From NCBI GenBank assembly GCA_916700875.1, contig CAKAKS010000199.1:25001-89000 (forward strand): a stretch of 64,000 bases of DNA. The letters are read 5' to 3'. The notes under the pieces were generated by a model. The model made no database searches. It was not told the DNA's origin and saw nothing but the letters and a program-made list of their open reading frames with translations. The stretch comes from Sebastes aleutianus. Taxonomy: Eukaryota > Chordata > Actinopteri > Perciformes > Sebastidae. Every line of letters starts with the position of its first letter. Positions within the stretch are counted from its first letter, which is position 1. The position numbers and the translations under genes were made by a program. This document shows positions 1-11,179 of this stretch, piece by piece.

Positions 1-790
1 ATTTCCTCCAGTGTGGTTTCGGTACAAATCAACAACATCCTGTCCTTTTGTGAATCCTGCCTGCCCTCATGCTGGTTTGCGTTTCAGAGTAGGCGTTATA
101 ACCCCCCCCCCCCCCTCCCCCTCCCCCTCCCTCCCCCTCCTCCTCTCCTCCTCTTCTGTTTTTTTTTTTTTTTACACTACCATAGAAGCTGTAGTCATAC
201 CTCACATTGTTGCAGAGGAAGGAAGGGCACGTCCTTGTTTGCAATAAACTGCTTTAGATAGGAACAGGAACACAAGCAGACATTATTTAGCCTATAATCG
301 AGCTGAGGCATGTGATCTGAAAAGGCATCATGATTTTCCTCCTCGACGATGATGATGATTAAAATAGCCTTCATATACTACACTGTTTTATTTTATTTCA
401 TTAAACCCACTTGTATCCTGCAGATTTATGGCTTTTTGTTGACTGCATCTTCATGTTTTTCATGACAATTTGGCACCATTTATCAGAATCAGAAGAATAT
501 TAAGAGATGGTGCCAGCAAATGAAAAAAATTAATTCATAGCAGATTTAGCCCCCTCACATCTCATCTCTCACACAAAAACCACCATCTCCTCTAAACATG
601 TTGCAGGAAGCTGCATAGATAAATAAATTAACAGGCTAAAATAAAGCGAGAGTGGCACCAGCAGCCGATGAGCCGACTCTTTATGGAAATCAGGCCTGAC
701 ATTGCCCTTGTGACCAAAAAAAACCTCACCTCCTCATCCCCCCCCCCCCCCCCTCTTCTCACACACACACGCCTCATTCGCCATTTCTTC
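1..790. other. Upstream flank of spry4, no gene seen
   Basis: No ORF in this stretch looks like a protein-coding exon. It holds a C-rich/CT-rich tract with a T run at about 101-173, a C run at about 739-752, and otherwise AT-rich unique-looking sequence. It may carry further upstream control sequence of spry4, but I cannot point to specific sites. Confidence 0.6.
101..173. repeat. Low-complexity C/CT tract followed by a T run
   Basis: A run of about 14 C is followed by imperfect CCCTCC units and then a run of about 15 T. Pyrimidine asymmetry is nearly complete over 70 bases. The short frames here encode only poly-Pro/Leu/Ser and are not genes. Confidence 0.85.
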
Positions 791-1010
791 CCCATTCATA
801 AAAATTCTCGGCACCGCGCATGCGCAATGCCATTCGGAGTCCTCCCCATTCATAAAAATGTAACCTCCGCATTTCAGCCCTCCCGAGGAGTCGCTCTGCC
901 CTCCCATTCACAAAAAAAAAAAGGCTGAGGCATCTGCGCAGTGAACGTCCCCTTTCCTTTTCCTTCTACCTCCTCCCATTCATAAAAACTCACTTCCCTC
1001 CTCCTGTGGT
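791..1010 (+). promoter_or_regulatory. spry4: spry4 promoter with four CCCATTCAYAAAAA modules
   Basis: Seen: four copies of CCCATTCATAAAAA or CCCATTCACAAAAA at 791-804, 845-858, 903-916 and 975-988, all on the plus strand and spaced 54, 58 and 72 bases apart. A perfect palindromic NRF1-type site, CGCGCATGCGCA, lies at 815-826. CT-rich spacers separate the modules. Known: CATAAAA can serve as a weak TATA box (beta-globin promoters), and NRF1 sites are typical of broad CpG-type promoters. Inferred: the last module, at 981-988, would place transcription start near 1010-1020, about 220 bases before the first splice donor. The repeated 14-mer may instead bind a homeodomain or POU-type factor. The promoter call rests on position upstream of the noncoding exon and on motif content, not on transcript data. 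Confidence 0.65.
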
Positions 1011-1240
1011 GGTTGCAACATCACATCCAAAAGCTCTGCGTCCACAACCGCAGTCGCCTTTTACGCACCAGCGAGGGGAGAATATAGTGCAGCTCTCCTT
1101 TCGCATTATCTCCTTAAAATTTGGACTTTACGCAACATTTTGTGGAGCTATACTCGCTTTGCTTGGACTTGGACTAATAAAACCTGCGCGCAATAACGTC
1201 GTGCGCAACGAAGAGATGAGAGTTTTATCCTGAAACCACA
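1010..1240 (+). other. spry4: spry4 noncoding exon 1 (5' UTR), start approximate
   Basis: The 3' edge is set by a strong donor, ACA|GTAAGT, at 1240/1241. Sprouty genes commonly have an untranslated first exon and a single coding exon, which fits. The 5' edge is a guess from the last CATAAAAA element. A short upstream ORF of five codons plus stop (MRVLS) lies at 1216-1233, ending just before the donor, and could reduce translation of the main frame. Confidence 0.6.
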
Positions 1241-1647
1241 GTAAGTCGTCCTCTGGTGTGTTTTTGTGTCATCGTTTCATGTTCGTAACTTGTGACTTCA
1301 CTGTGTGGCTGCACAGACCTGACTATTCAGCCCTCCTTTTGGCTGTCCTTTTCCTCTCTCGATCCACTGGACTGGATCGCAGACAGAGCATGAAAAACGC
1401 TCCTGCTATATAACTCGATTTTGCAACAAGCGTGTTTGCGCTTTGGGTAAATATTTAACCACCGATTTGGTACCGAAAGCAACGTTGTGAGGGCGCAGAG
1501 AGAGAGAGGAGGAAACAAGCGTCGCGTTTTAAAGCGTAACTTGCTCGTATAATGTCGCTTTTTTTTTGGACAGCAGATCCACATTTCCATCTTATGTCTA
1601 AAACCTCCTATTCCACTCTCATGTTGGAGTCTAGAATGTTCGGTTCG

Positions 1648-1810
1648 GAATCAGAATCAGAATTAGAATCAGAATCAGAATGGTGCTTATTGCCAGGTGT
1701 AAGAGGTATACACTAGGAATTTGCTTTGGATTTTTTGGGTGCAAGTAAACAGTATAATAATAACAAAAGAATAGATAAAAACGTTAGAATAAAATAAGAA
1801 TAAAAAAATT
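1648..1810. repeat. Teleost interspersed repeat of the AATCAGAATCAGAA...TTATTGCCA type
   Basis: Tandem GAATCA units (1648-1680) are followed by TGGTGCTTATTGCCAGG and ACTAGGAATTTGCTTTGG, then A/T-rich sequence. This order of words is a common fish interspersed repeat that I associate with the 3' tails of non-LTR retroelements. The exact family is not assigned. It lies inside the spry4 intron. Confidence 0.55.
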
Positions 1811-2248
1811 GAATTTCTACCAATTGCGTGTCTCGTTCCTCGCTGCAGCGACCTGCCTGGTTGTTGGCGCACCGTGTCGGTTGTGTCAGGTGTTTTTTTT
1901 TGCCATTAGCTTTCTCCATCTGATCTAACATCCAAGATAATATATAAAAAATGTATTTAATCAGCTTCTTTTGGTTGCCAAGAGCGATCCAGCTTTACGC
2001 ACCAAAACTACGCATTTATCCATTAAAACTACCCCTCTATACCAGTCTGTCTGGTGGTCACACATTCTACCATATTCTTTTATTAATATCATTTTATTTT
2101 GTCAATTTCCACATTATTACGTGTGAGGTGTTGCACATACGTGGTTACAATGCCTATATGAACATGCTATTTGAGTATATATATGCCGAGTATAACCGCC
2201 TCCGGTTTTTTATGACTCAGTCCATTCACATATATTGGAAGGGAGGGA

Positions 2249-2290
2249 CGCGCACGCACACACGCGCGCGCACACACGCACTCGAACACG
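2249..2290. repeat. (CA)n-rich microsatellite with GC interruptions
   Basis: Alternating purine/pyrimidine dinucleotides, mostly CA with CG interruptions, inside the spry4 intron. Such tracts can adopt Z-DNA, but nothing here shows a function. Confidence 0.8.
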
Positions 2291-3894
2291 CACTGTTCCG
2301 GCTTTGGGAGCTCATAATGGTCTAGAGATTTTTGACGATCACAAGCGCTTGTGTCGGTGCCAGCGATGTCGCAACAGGTTTTCTTCTCAAGCAAGCAGGC
2401 TTTTTTTTTTTTTTTGCAAAATCCGAGGAAAAAAAAGGAGAATAACACGAGCTGCGTTTGACTATACTGACACATTTTGACATCAAATAGACCACCAGTC
2501 AGCAGTTATAAAGCACAACACGACAGGTTTTTAAGGTGCTTGGAAAACCATAATGCATCTTATGGTGTGAAATCTGTGAATGAGCTCTGGGGTTTTGTGT
2601 ATTTTGCAATAAGCTACAGCAGATGTGGGTCAGTGGAAATGTCTGCTGGTGCTGCGTCGTTTTGTCTTGAATCATCTTTTATTTTTTTAGGTTTTCTGTA
2701 AAGTAGGTCTTTTGCTTCATCTATGAAAATGAATGATGACACCGATTTCATTCAGAGCTCATCATGACTGGAGCGCATTGATTCATGCCTGCAACACCGA
2801 GTGCAGCCAGCAGCTTTTCATTCACAAAAAAACCTGCAGTTCACAAAATCACATCCATTCACAAAATCCCAAAGATTCTCGGATTCAAATTTCTGTGTAT
2901 ATATAAAGAGAGAGAGAATTTACAACATATACAATTAGAAGTAAAAATATATTATTGTATTCCCATTGCCTCCTTTGCGTTCATTTTGGTTTTGTCCCAT
3001 TTCTGGCAAACCTCCTCCTCTCTTTGCTCTGCCTTGTTTTTTGCATCTTTGAATCTTTTTTGCATGCAAGCCCTGCTCTCTTGGTGCTCCCTGCTCTTTT
3101 GGGAAGGGAGGCGATGAGAGCCCAACTTCTATTGTTCTAATGTCAAAGTTAGAATAGAGGAGGTTTTGAAACCCTGTTGGTATTCAGTCGAAAGATCAAG
3201 ATCGTTTGGAGACTCTACATTCAGATTATTGCAGAGATCCGGCCGTGAGAGAGATTTCCGTTGAGAGACTGAAACGCTCTGGTTTTAAAGATTTAATAAC
3301 TGTCCTGCATGAAGTAAACTATGTGTAATATGTCCGAGGTGTCGATTTGAAACCTAGTGATCCCTTTAGATAGTCATTGTAGGATTTATTACAATCATAA
3401 AGGTCTCAATCATGTGGGGAAAGTAGTTTTAGTTTAATCATGACATAAAGCAGTGGTTAGTCATCAGCAGGAGCAACGCAAAAGACTGAAATTATACCAC
3501 AGAGAGTAAAAATGACACTTAACAACGTGACCCTCCATTATATGTTAACATGTGTGATTAAAGACAAGGTTGAATAAATGCAAAGGATGTTTTCTTCTCA
3601 TTTTATGTCAAATAAAATGAAGGTTTTGACCTCCTGGTTTGGTTAAAGACAACTTAAAGGAAGGCACGTATGCAAACTCTCGTTCTTTATAGCGAACCTG
3701 CCTGTCATTTTTGGACAGTTTTGTGATTTATTGACTTTGTGCAATGATCACAATGTTATTTCCATCCTTTATTCATAATATACTTTGCTTAAGATGAGGT
3801 GTTTTGAAAAAAAAAAGAGGATCAAAAGGCTGAAAGAGAAAGAACAATGATGCAGCCGGTCATAACTGTCTCTTTTGTATCTTTCTTTCTGCAG

Positions 3895-3945
3895 TTTTGC
3901 TAAATGCTGCTTTAGAGTGAAGACGTGCGAGGCACCGGCCTACAT
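3895..3945 (+). other. spry4: spry4 exon 2 5' UTR segment with a minimal upstream ORF
   Basis: This segment lies between the acceptor AG at 3893-3894 and the initiator at 3946. It contains ATG CTG CTT TAG at 3904-3915, a three-codon upstream ORF. The longer in-frame reading that begins at a GTG at 3925 adds seven residues. I reject it as the start because the ATG at 3946 begins the conserved Sprouty4 N-terminus. Confidence 0.7.
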
Positions 3946-5100
3946 ATGGAGTCCAGGGTTCCCCACCACATCCCCGGAGTGTCCTCCTCCCTCATCTCCC
4001 AGCCCCTGCTGGACAGTCGAGTGCCCTACGGCCGCCTGCAGCACCCTCTCACCATCTACCCCATCGACCAGATAAAGTCCTCGCATGTGGAGAACGACTA
4101 CATCGACAGCCCTGCCGTCGTCTCCCAGCAGCCCCCGAGCCAGAAGTCTGCGAACCGAAGGATCACCTGGCTCGGTCAGAATCAGGAGTCCTTCCTGGGG
4201 GCGAACCACAACCATCATCACAATCACCAACAGCAGCACCACCAGCAGGGCCGGTGCGACCCCATGCACCCTCACCAGGACACCACCACCCACCCTTGGA
4301 TTTCCTTCAGCGGGAGGCCCAGCTCCATCAGCAGCAGCAGCAGCACCTCGTCCGATCAGAGGCTGCTGGACCACGCCGCTCCCACCCCGACGGTGGACCA
4401 CCACCCGAACCTGCACCCCCACCAGGGCCCCGTCAACGCAATCACAACCCGAACTCCAGGCTGCTTCACTTCCTCTGAATCGAAAGTCCTCACCTCCTCT
4501 TCCTCTGCTTCCTCCTGCTCCTCCTCCTCAAAATCGCTGGACCTCAAGTCTGCAAAGATGCCCGCGGGAGGCGTGTGCAGCACCGGAGGCCAGCAGGGGC
4601 CGGGGCTGATCCCTTCCTCCCCGGCCGAGAAGAAGCACCTCATTCTCTGCGAGCACTGCGGGAAGTGCCGATGCACGGAGTGTACGCTCCCCCGGACCCT
4701 ACCCTCTTGCTGGGTCTGCAACCAGGAGTGCCTGTGCTCTGCTCAGAGCCTGGTGGATACAGCCACCTGCATGTGCCTGGTCAAAGGGATCTTCTACCAC
4801 TGCACCGAGGACGAGGACGACGAGGGCTCCTGCGCCGACAAGCCCTGCTCGTGCTCCCAGGCTAACTGTTGCGCACGCTGGTCCTTCATGGCGGCCCTTT
4901 CAGTTGTCCTGCCTTGCCTGGTCTGCTATCTGCCGGCCACGGGCCTGGCCAAACTCGGACAGAAGTGTTACGACAATGTTAGCCGGCCCGGGTGCCGCTG
5001 CAAGAACTCGCAGGGCGGCGTGGGCGCTCCCGTGTGTAAAAACGGAGGCGTGGAAGCAAAAGTCGGGACGCTAGAGAAGCAGCAGCAGCAGGGGTCATGA
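3946..5100 (+). CDS. spry4: Sprouty4, RTK/Ras/ERK feedback inhibitor
   Basis: This 384-residue protein is encoded in one exon. Sprouty4 is induced by FGF/ERK signalling and damps the Ras-Raf-ERK pathway at the inner membrane. Seen: QPLLDSR at 19-25 and LQHPLTIYPIDQIKSSHVEN at 31-50. Next is DYID, whose Tyr52 corresponds to the conserved regulatory tyrosine (Tyr53 of human SPRY4, Tyr55 of SPRY2). The Ser-rich motif GRPSS to SSDQRLLDH is at about 123-143. The Cys-rich Sprouty domain spans about 235-352, beginning LCEHCGKC and ending GCRCK, and includes CCARWSFMAALSVVLPCL. The LQHPLTI/PIDQ and HVENDYID words separate it from Spry1-3. It is longer than human SPRY4 (about 300 residues) because of a His/Gln-rich insert (88-101), a Pro/His/Ser-rich linker (about 145-230) and a QQQQ C-terminus. 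The exon is much more GC-rich than its surroundings. No frameshift or missing key residue was noticed. Confidence 0.97.
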   Translation: MESRVPHHIPGVSSSLISQPLLDSRVPYGRLQHPLTIYPIDQIKSSHVENDYIDSPAVVSQQPPSQKSANRRITWLGQNQESFLGANHNHHHNHQQQHHQQGRCDPMHPHQDTTTHPWISFSGRPSSISSSSSTSSDQRLLDHAAPTPTVDHHPNLHPHQGPVNAITTRTPGCFTSSESKVLTSSSSASSCSSSSKSLDLKSAKMPAGGVCSTGGQQGPGLIPSSPAEKKHLILCEHCGKCRCTECTLPRTLPSCWVCNQECLCSAQSLVDTATCMCLVKGIFYHCTEDEDDEGSCADKPCSCSQANCCARWSFMAALSVVLPCLVCYLPATGLAKLGQKCYDNVSRPGCRCKNSQGGVGAPVCKNGGVEAKVGTLEKQQQQGS

Positions 5101-7098
5101 TAGTGGACCAAACTGGCCTTCGCTAAAAATTGGACAGGACCATACTTGCTTGCTCTCTATGGATAGGACAATCCAACACCAACCCCTTAAACTACCCCAT
5201 TAATCTGCTGGAAGGTGACTTATGTAAAACAAAAAGGTACTTAAATGGCTTCTTGACCTGCATTTGATAAGGGTGGATGATCGAATGGGGCCTAATCTGA
5301 GAGAATAGCTAACAGGCCCCCTCTGAGATGTTTTTTTATTTGTTTGTTTGTAAGCGTGACACGAAGAAGAAAAAGAAGAAGAAGAAGAGAAGAGACAAGA
5401 TTGTGGGACTGTGTTGTTTTGGCTGAAGGCACAAAGTCATTGTACCTCTCTGCTGCTCTGTATTTCTCAGCTAATTTTGTAACGGTAACTAACCAGAAGC
5501 TGGTTGCAGATCCTCGGATAACAGAAAAAGTTATTTGATGGAGATAAATATCTGTACGCCCCCTCCTCCCACCCGTCCCCCCCAAAAGCACAGCCCAGTG
5601 TCCCTCTGTCTGAACAAACAAACCTATACTGTGGCTTTATGATGGGCCACTGCGAGAGTGAAACCACCACTTACTCGCTCACTCTCTCCACTATTACGAT
5701 GATGACCATCTTTTAGTGTCGCCATTTTTTCCTCGTTTAGCTAAAAAGATGCTGGCTTGGTAACGCTAACATTGTATCTCTGAGTTCTAAGCTGTAAAAA
5801 CAAACCTTTTCGAGACTTTAAGATAATTCCCATAAATCCTTAACTCTGTATTGTGCATAAGCAGTTGTACAGAGAGAGAGATAGTCACTTTACGGTGTGT
5901 TTCCTATTTTTGGGGGGGGGGGTGAAGCCCAGAGATTCTTAAAAAGATTTTGAATGCTGTTCACCAATCACCTCGGAGGTAATGCATGTCATGACCTGCA
6001 TGCTCTAGTGTAATGGTTAACCCACCATGCTAGAAGTCGATGTGTCGTAGAGAAATCTGTAAAAAAACAAAACAAAAAAAGTACACCCAACCTTCTCAGG
6101 GACTGTTTCAGTAATCCTCTCTAGAACTTGGCCTACAGCATGTCGATTTCTAAAACTGCCTAAGAGCCTGGTCCTACTTCCTCTTTGCACACGAAGGCAA
6201 AGAAACATTTAGGGGCAAAAAGGCAATAGTGAATAATTTAAAACGAAGTAAGCTAAGTGAGAGGCCAGAAAATAATGTTTCCGGAGGAGAGAGGGGACGC
6301 AAGTGATAGAGAGTGAATAGGGGGGGGTGGGGAGAGAAGGCATAGCAAAGTTGTTGTTGTATCTTTGTCGAAATCAAACCTGCCACTTGCACAACCTTTT
6401 TAGGAAGCCCCTTAAAGGATGTACTAAAGCACAGTATTAACCACCTCAGCTATCTCACGTTACGTTCGCGTGCACTACATTTAGCCCCCCAGTCCACCTC
6501 CACACACACACACACACACAGTGTCTTCGTTCTAACCATTATGCTGCATAGCTTAGTCAGATAGTCTGTCTTTTATTCTGAAAGTCTATTTTTGTGGCTT
6601 GCATGATGTTCGTAGGACTTTGCCAAAGGAAGCTAGCGTACAGTAGCTTGTTTTCGCTGTCTGAGTGATCACAGTTGTTATGCACTCTTTGCCAAATGGA
6701 GTTGACGGCAGTTGGTTCTTAAAGGCACGCTGCCCTTTAATACAGATGGCCTTTTTTCTGTTTGGCATACTGTCTTTGTTGCTCCATAACACACACACAC
6801 CTCTCTTTCACGTCGGAACCCTTAACTTCCAGTAGGGCGCCTAACTTTTTGCTCATAGTCTTGTTGCACAAAGCTGAAAAAAGAGGAAAGAAAAAAAAAA
6901 AACACACTGTCCTTGAATGTATGAGGCAATATTTTCAAAACCTAGCAATTCAGTTCCGAGAGGAAGGTGCCAAAATCGGAGAATGATTGTGTGACCGGGC
7001 AAATTTTGCCCGATAACATGTAGGTGTGGGCGGCAAAAATCACAAATGTTTTGACAATATATTTAGTAATAGAGCTATGCAGGTGAAATGTTATTTGC

Positions 7099-7106
7099 TG
7101 TAAATA
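7099..7106 (+). promoter_or_regulatory. Pumilio response element in the spry4 3' UTR
   Basis: TGTAAATA exactly matches the UGUANAUA consensus for Pumilio-family RNA-binding proteins. A match of this length is expected by chance about once in 16 kb per strand, so it is suggestive only. Confidence 0.35.
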
Positions 7107-7367
7107 GTTTCACAACATTTGTGTTCTTTAGAAGAGACTTTTAAATGTCCTTGAAAGATTGCATGGTACGTTATAACTACAATTCAGTACAAAATATATA
7201 GAGAATATATTAGATATATATTTTGAGGGTAAGATGTTTTTGAGGTTGCGAGAAAAAAAAGTAAAAAGAGGGGAGAGGGGTGGCGAGAGGAAAGGTTCGG
7301 GAAGGGGTAACAAAAAAATGACAGGTCTTTCTATCACTAGCACTTGATTTAGAAAAGTGTGCCCGGC

Positions 7368-7373
7368 AATAAA
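7368..7373 (+). terminator. spry4: Candidate proximal polyadenylation signal
   Basis: Canonical AATAAA lies 2.27 kb after the stop codon, followed by an A/G-rich stretch. It could define a shorter mRNA that lacks the distal AU-rich elements. Confidence 0.35.
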
Positions 7374-8227
7374 AAAGAAGAAGAGGAAAAAAAAAAAAAA
7401 CTCCTGCTGTTTATGCTATCCATGGCTCATTAGCAGTCGAGAGGCTAAGCTAATTCCCTGGTTCCTCTCCGAGTCCTAAAGACTGTGGACTCATTGAATC
7501 CACACAGGGAACACAATCTACCCCTATCCGGATCAACCCATTTCCTGCTGTTACTGCTCAGTGTCTCAGCTCTCTCCCCTCTTTTCTCTCTCTTGCTTTT
7601 TTTTTCCTTCCTCTTCTTCCCTTCTTCCTCCCTGAGAAATAGTCCAACAAACACCCCTGGCCTTGATTGACAAACACAGCTGCTGTGCATAAACTTGTCA
7701 TACCACAGAGAGACGGCAGAGAAAGACAAGTCTGTCTCTCTTTCTCGTCCGTTTTCCTCCCTTCCCCGTCTTTGTTTTTCCCTCTCGATTTGTAGTTCTG
7801 TGCCATCTTTTTTAACCAGTGGACCTCTTTTTTCAAACTGCCTTTCTTTACTTTTACTCACTTACGTTAGCTTTATACTTTTACATGTGTTCGCTAGCCT
7901 GTTCAAGGTGTGGAATAATCATCCAACGACGACAACTCAATGATTAAAACCTTTCTATTCTTTTATTTGCCTTTGCTACAATGCTGTGACTTTTACACAC
8001 CCGTACCCCCCTTTGTGTCGCTCATTCATGGGCACTGATTTATTATTTTTATTTTCAAACCCAAACAAGAGGGAAAAGTCTCATACAGCTGGGTGATGCT
8101 ACTCCATTCCTTTATGCCTTTGCAACGTCAACGTTGGGGATTAAGAACGAGATCTGTGCTTTTGTTTTTTTGTTTAGATATAACAAAAAGAAAAAAAATC
8201 TCTCATATAAAAGGTTCCCTTTATAGA

Positions 8228-8268
8228 TATATTTATTTTGAAGTTCTATTTTATATAGTATTTATTTA
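8228..8268 (+). promoter_or_regulatory. AU-rich instability element in the distal spry4 3' UTR
   Basis: ATTTATTTT near 8230 and the overlapping pentamers ATTTATTTA at 8260-8268 sit in an AU-rich stretch. Such elements mark unstable mRNAs of induced feedback genes, which suits Sprouty4. The functional assignment is inferred. Confidence 0.5.
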
Positions 8269-8501
8269 GATGCCAACTTTTTTGTTTGTGAAGAAAGCTT
8301 ATGTCGAAAAGGAATGTACATTGACAATGGAAATATATATTGTTAAATATACCAGGCTGTTGTGTCGTTAATTTTGTGAGTATGTTTTCACCCAAATACC
8401 ACACACATGCAAACACACACATCATGCACTTTACCTTCAGAACACACCTATAGAGACATTAAGAGGGATTTTGGATAAAAATACGATACTCATGTAAAGA
8501 T

Positions 8502-8975
8502 TAGGGCTGTGATTGAAATATTTTATTGCGATTAATCTCAATTTATCTGTTCAAAATGTACCTTAAAGGGAGATTTGTCCAGTATTTAATACTCTTATCA
8601 ACACAGGTGTGGGTAAATATACTTGCTTTATGCAAAAGTATGTATATTTATAATTGGAAATCCATTAACAACACAAAACAATGACAAATATTGTCTCGTG
8701 GGTACCCATAGAACCCATTTTCATTCACATATCTTGAGGTCAGAGGTCAAGGGACACCTTTGAAAATGGCCATGACAGTTTTTCCTCGCCAAAATTTAGC
8801 GTACGTTTGGAGCGTTATTTAGCCTCATTCGCGACAAGCTAGTATGACTGGTTGGCACCAATGGATTCCTTAGGTTTTCTAGTTTCATATGATGTAAGTA
8901 TCTTTACTCTAGCTTTAAAGAGCCCGCCATGAAGTTAAAAATCGCCAGAAATTAGTTGTGTTAAAATGAATTTAG
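8502..8975 (+). mobile_element. Nonautonomous hAT-like repeat, family A, internally deleted copy
   Basis: Begins TAGGGCTGTGATTG and shares long stretches with the copy at 21994: ACCTTAAAGGGAGATTTGTC, TTTAATACTCTTATCAACA, TCGTGGGTACCCATAGAACC and GCGTTATTTAGCCTC. The middle part around the CCAGAAACC word in other copies, about 190 bases, is absent, joining GACAAATATTGTC directly to TCGTGGG. It has no coding capacity. The TAGGGCTG terminus suggests hAT ancestry. Confidence 0.7.
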
Positions 8976-11120
8976 CTTCATTTATGGCTTAATCAACATT
9001 TTCTACTATAAAAACTTGAGTAAATCCTTAACTCCTGCAGTAATGGTGCACATGTACAGTACAGTTTAGTACAGAAAATCATTTTTTAAACAGCTTTTAA
9101 CGTCTCTGTAATGATACTTAAAGTTTCTAGATGCTGATTACTTAAACTATGAATCATTCTGTGCAGGAACATTTACAGGCTTTAGTTGTTTTACATCAAC
9201 ACTTCAACTTCCTGAGGTCCCCCGCTTCCTGTGTCTGAATGGATCGCTCTCTATAAAACACTGGTAGGTCACTGAAGGCCAAATAAAGCAGCTCGACCTT
9301 AAACCGAAAGAAAACATTACATAAGTTAACAGGAAATAATTCTGGCGACTTCCTCTGGACGATTCTAATATGAAACAGACACTTCACTTCATATCAGAGA
9401 TTATGCTTGATGGGTGCTGTGTTTGTGTGTGTGCTTAAACTGACTGCCTTCTACTTTATAGGGGTGGTCTGTTATAATCTGGATGTGTAGCATTCCTCTC
9501 TCTCCAAAGCACCTCCTTAAGGAGCTGGAGCACACAAAATCTTCCTCTCACACCCACTGTCGTCACCCCCCAACCCCCTAGCCCACCTGCGCTGCTGTTA
9601 CCCCCGAGGCGCTCTTCCTCCCTTTACGCCCATCCCCTCTATATATATATATATATACACACGCTTGTTTCCTGGGTGTTTACCCGAGTGCACCTGGGAG
9701 ACGAGAAATCAAGCAAGTGTGTGAGAAAAGGTAGAGAAGAGATGGCACAAAAAAAGGAGAGCGGAGTTCGAGCATCACATAAAGAACATGTTTCCGCTGC
9801 AGAAAGCCCTGCAGGCGCTGCAGTGTCTGCTCCAACAGGTGAGATCAGAGACCAACCTGTCTGTTTACCTGCCGGTCTGTCAGCACCCACCTGGGACAGC
9901 ACACACACACACCTGCATTTGACTTCCTCCACACCTACATTGTCATCTCCACCCCACCGGGCCGCATACATATCATCAACACAGGAAGCTTCGGCACAGG
10001 CAGGTGAAGGAGAAACCATTTATTATCGGCTATGGCAGCCAGCAGGCTGGATTCACTGAGGAACCAGTCCTGGGTCAGAAACTGAGTATGCAAATAATTA
10101 TTTGTTGCTGTGGTTTGGCCTGCTGCTTACAATGCAACCAACATCAGCCAGTTGAAACAAATATTTTAATATTTTTAAGACCTTAATCTGCATGTGTACT
10201 TTGTTTTTGTTTCATTCAGCTAAGCATTGTGTGGGGCGGGAACTGCTGCTGCATGTTTGTGCTTTTGTTTCATCCGCTGCGTTATTGTACAATGTCAAGA
10301 GAATAAGGTCGTCACACCCTGCACACACGCACACATATCAGCTGTTGTTATGGCAGAGTATTTTCTGTTCTGCTGGTAATTTATTACTCAAATCCAAGTA
10401 TGTTACATCCAAGAAAAAAATACTTTAATTTTTTTAATTATCAACTGAGAACAGGACATTTAAATGCATTAAATGTGCTCCTTTAAAAAAGAGGCTGGAT
10501 GGGATAGAAAGAGAAGTGTGTCAGTGGCCCTCAGGCTGGATGGGACTTTGTTCCAGTTAGGACACGTGTGACCTCGTGTGTGTGTGTGTGTTGGACCATC
10601 ATTACATATGAGTCCCGCTGAAAACACAGGTTGTGTTGCGATAACACAGGACAAAAGGGATCATCAGGTGCAACCTCCAAGCTACATAATCTGACTTGAC
10701 CCATCTCATGTTTGTCTCCTTATCTGCTGCGTTTCACAACCGGCAGAACTCGTCCTGCTAAATCACCGTATCGCCGCGCGTCGATGTGACCCGAGATTAC
10801 CACTTAAAGGGGCAAAATCTCCCCACTTTCCAGCGTGAATCTGCATTTGGGTAGCATGTGTTAGACCGATGCTCTGAGGCCGTGGGGAAAACCGCATGCC
10901 AGTTTCCTGCAATGAATGATGTTTCCCCTCAGCTGGTCTCTGGATCCGTTTGAGATTTTCAAGAAGCTAACTGTAATTTTTGACTTTCCAGCACTTATGT
11001 GCTTCAAGTTAGCTCAAGTAAATCCCCTGCAGTTTGCTATTTAGATGACATATTGCAAAAGTCATTTTCACATCTGGTGTAGCGCTCAACCAAACCCCCT
11101 CGCACCGCCGACAACCCCCA

Positions 11121-11179
<59 letters not shown>

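Larger units (their letters stand above)
1241..3894 (+). other. spry4: spry4 intron 1
   Basis: Donor GTAAGT is at 1241-1246. A pyrimidine-rich tract, TCTTTCTTTCTGCAG, ends at 3894. The intron is about 2.65 kb, AT-rich in its second half, and contains a retrotransposon-tail-like repeat (1648-1810), a (CA)n tract near 2249-2290, a T run at 2401-2415 and two CATTCACAAAA motifs near 2819 and 2856 that resemble the promoter modules. No internal exon is evident. Confidence 0.75.
5101..8355 (+). other. spry4: spry4 3' UTR, end approximate
   Basis: More than 3 kb after the stop has no competing ORF and carries 3' UTR-like features. These are an AATAAA at 7368-7373 (a possible short isoform), a Pumilio-type TGTAAATA at 7099-7106, and AU-rich elements at about 8228-8268. 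Other SPRY4 transcripts also have 3' UTRs of several kilobases. I place the distal end near 8350, where ATATATATTGTTAAATATACC precedes a change to repeat-bearing intergenic sequence. There is no perfect hexamer there, so the end is uncertain. A short (CA)n lies at 6502-6521. Confidence 0.55.

Noticed and set aside
3925..3945. N-terminal extension of Sprouty4 from a GTG at 3925
   Set aside because: Non-ATG start. The ATG at 3946 begins the conserved MExR...QPLLDSR N-terminus.
3940..4422. 160-codon open frame on the minus strand opposite spry4
   Set aside because: It is the antisense shadow of a GC-rich coding exon. Val/Gly/Arg-rich with no domain, while the plus strand is an unambiguous Sprouty4.
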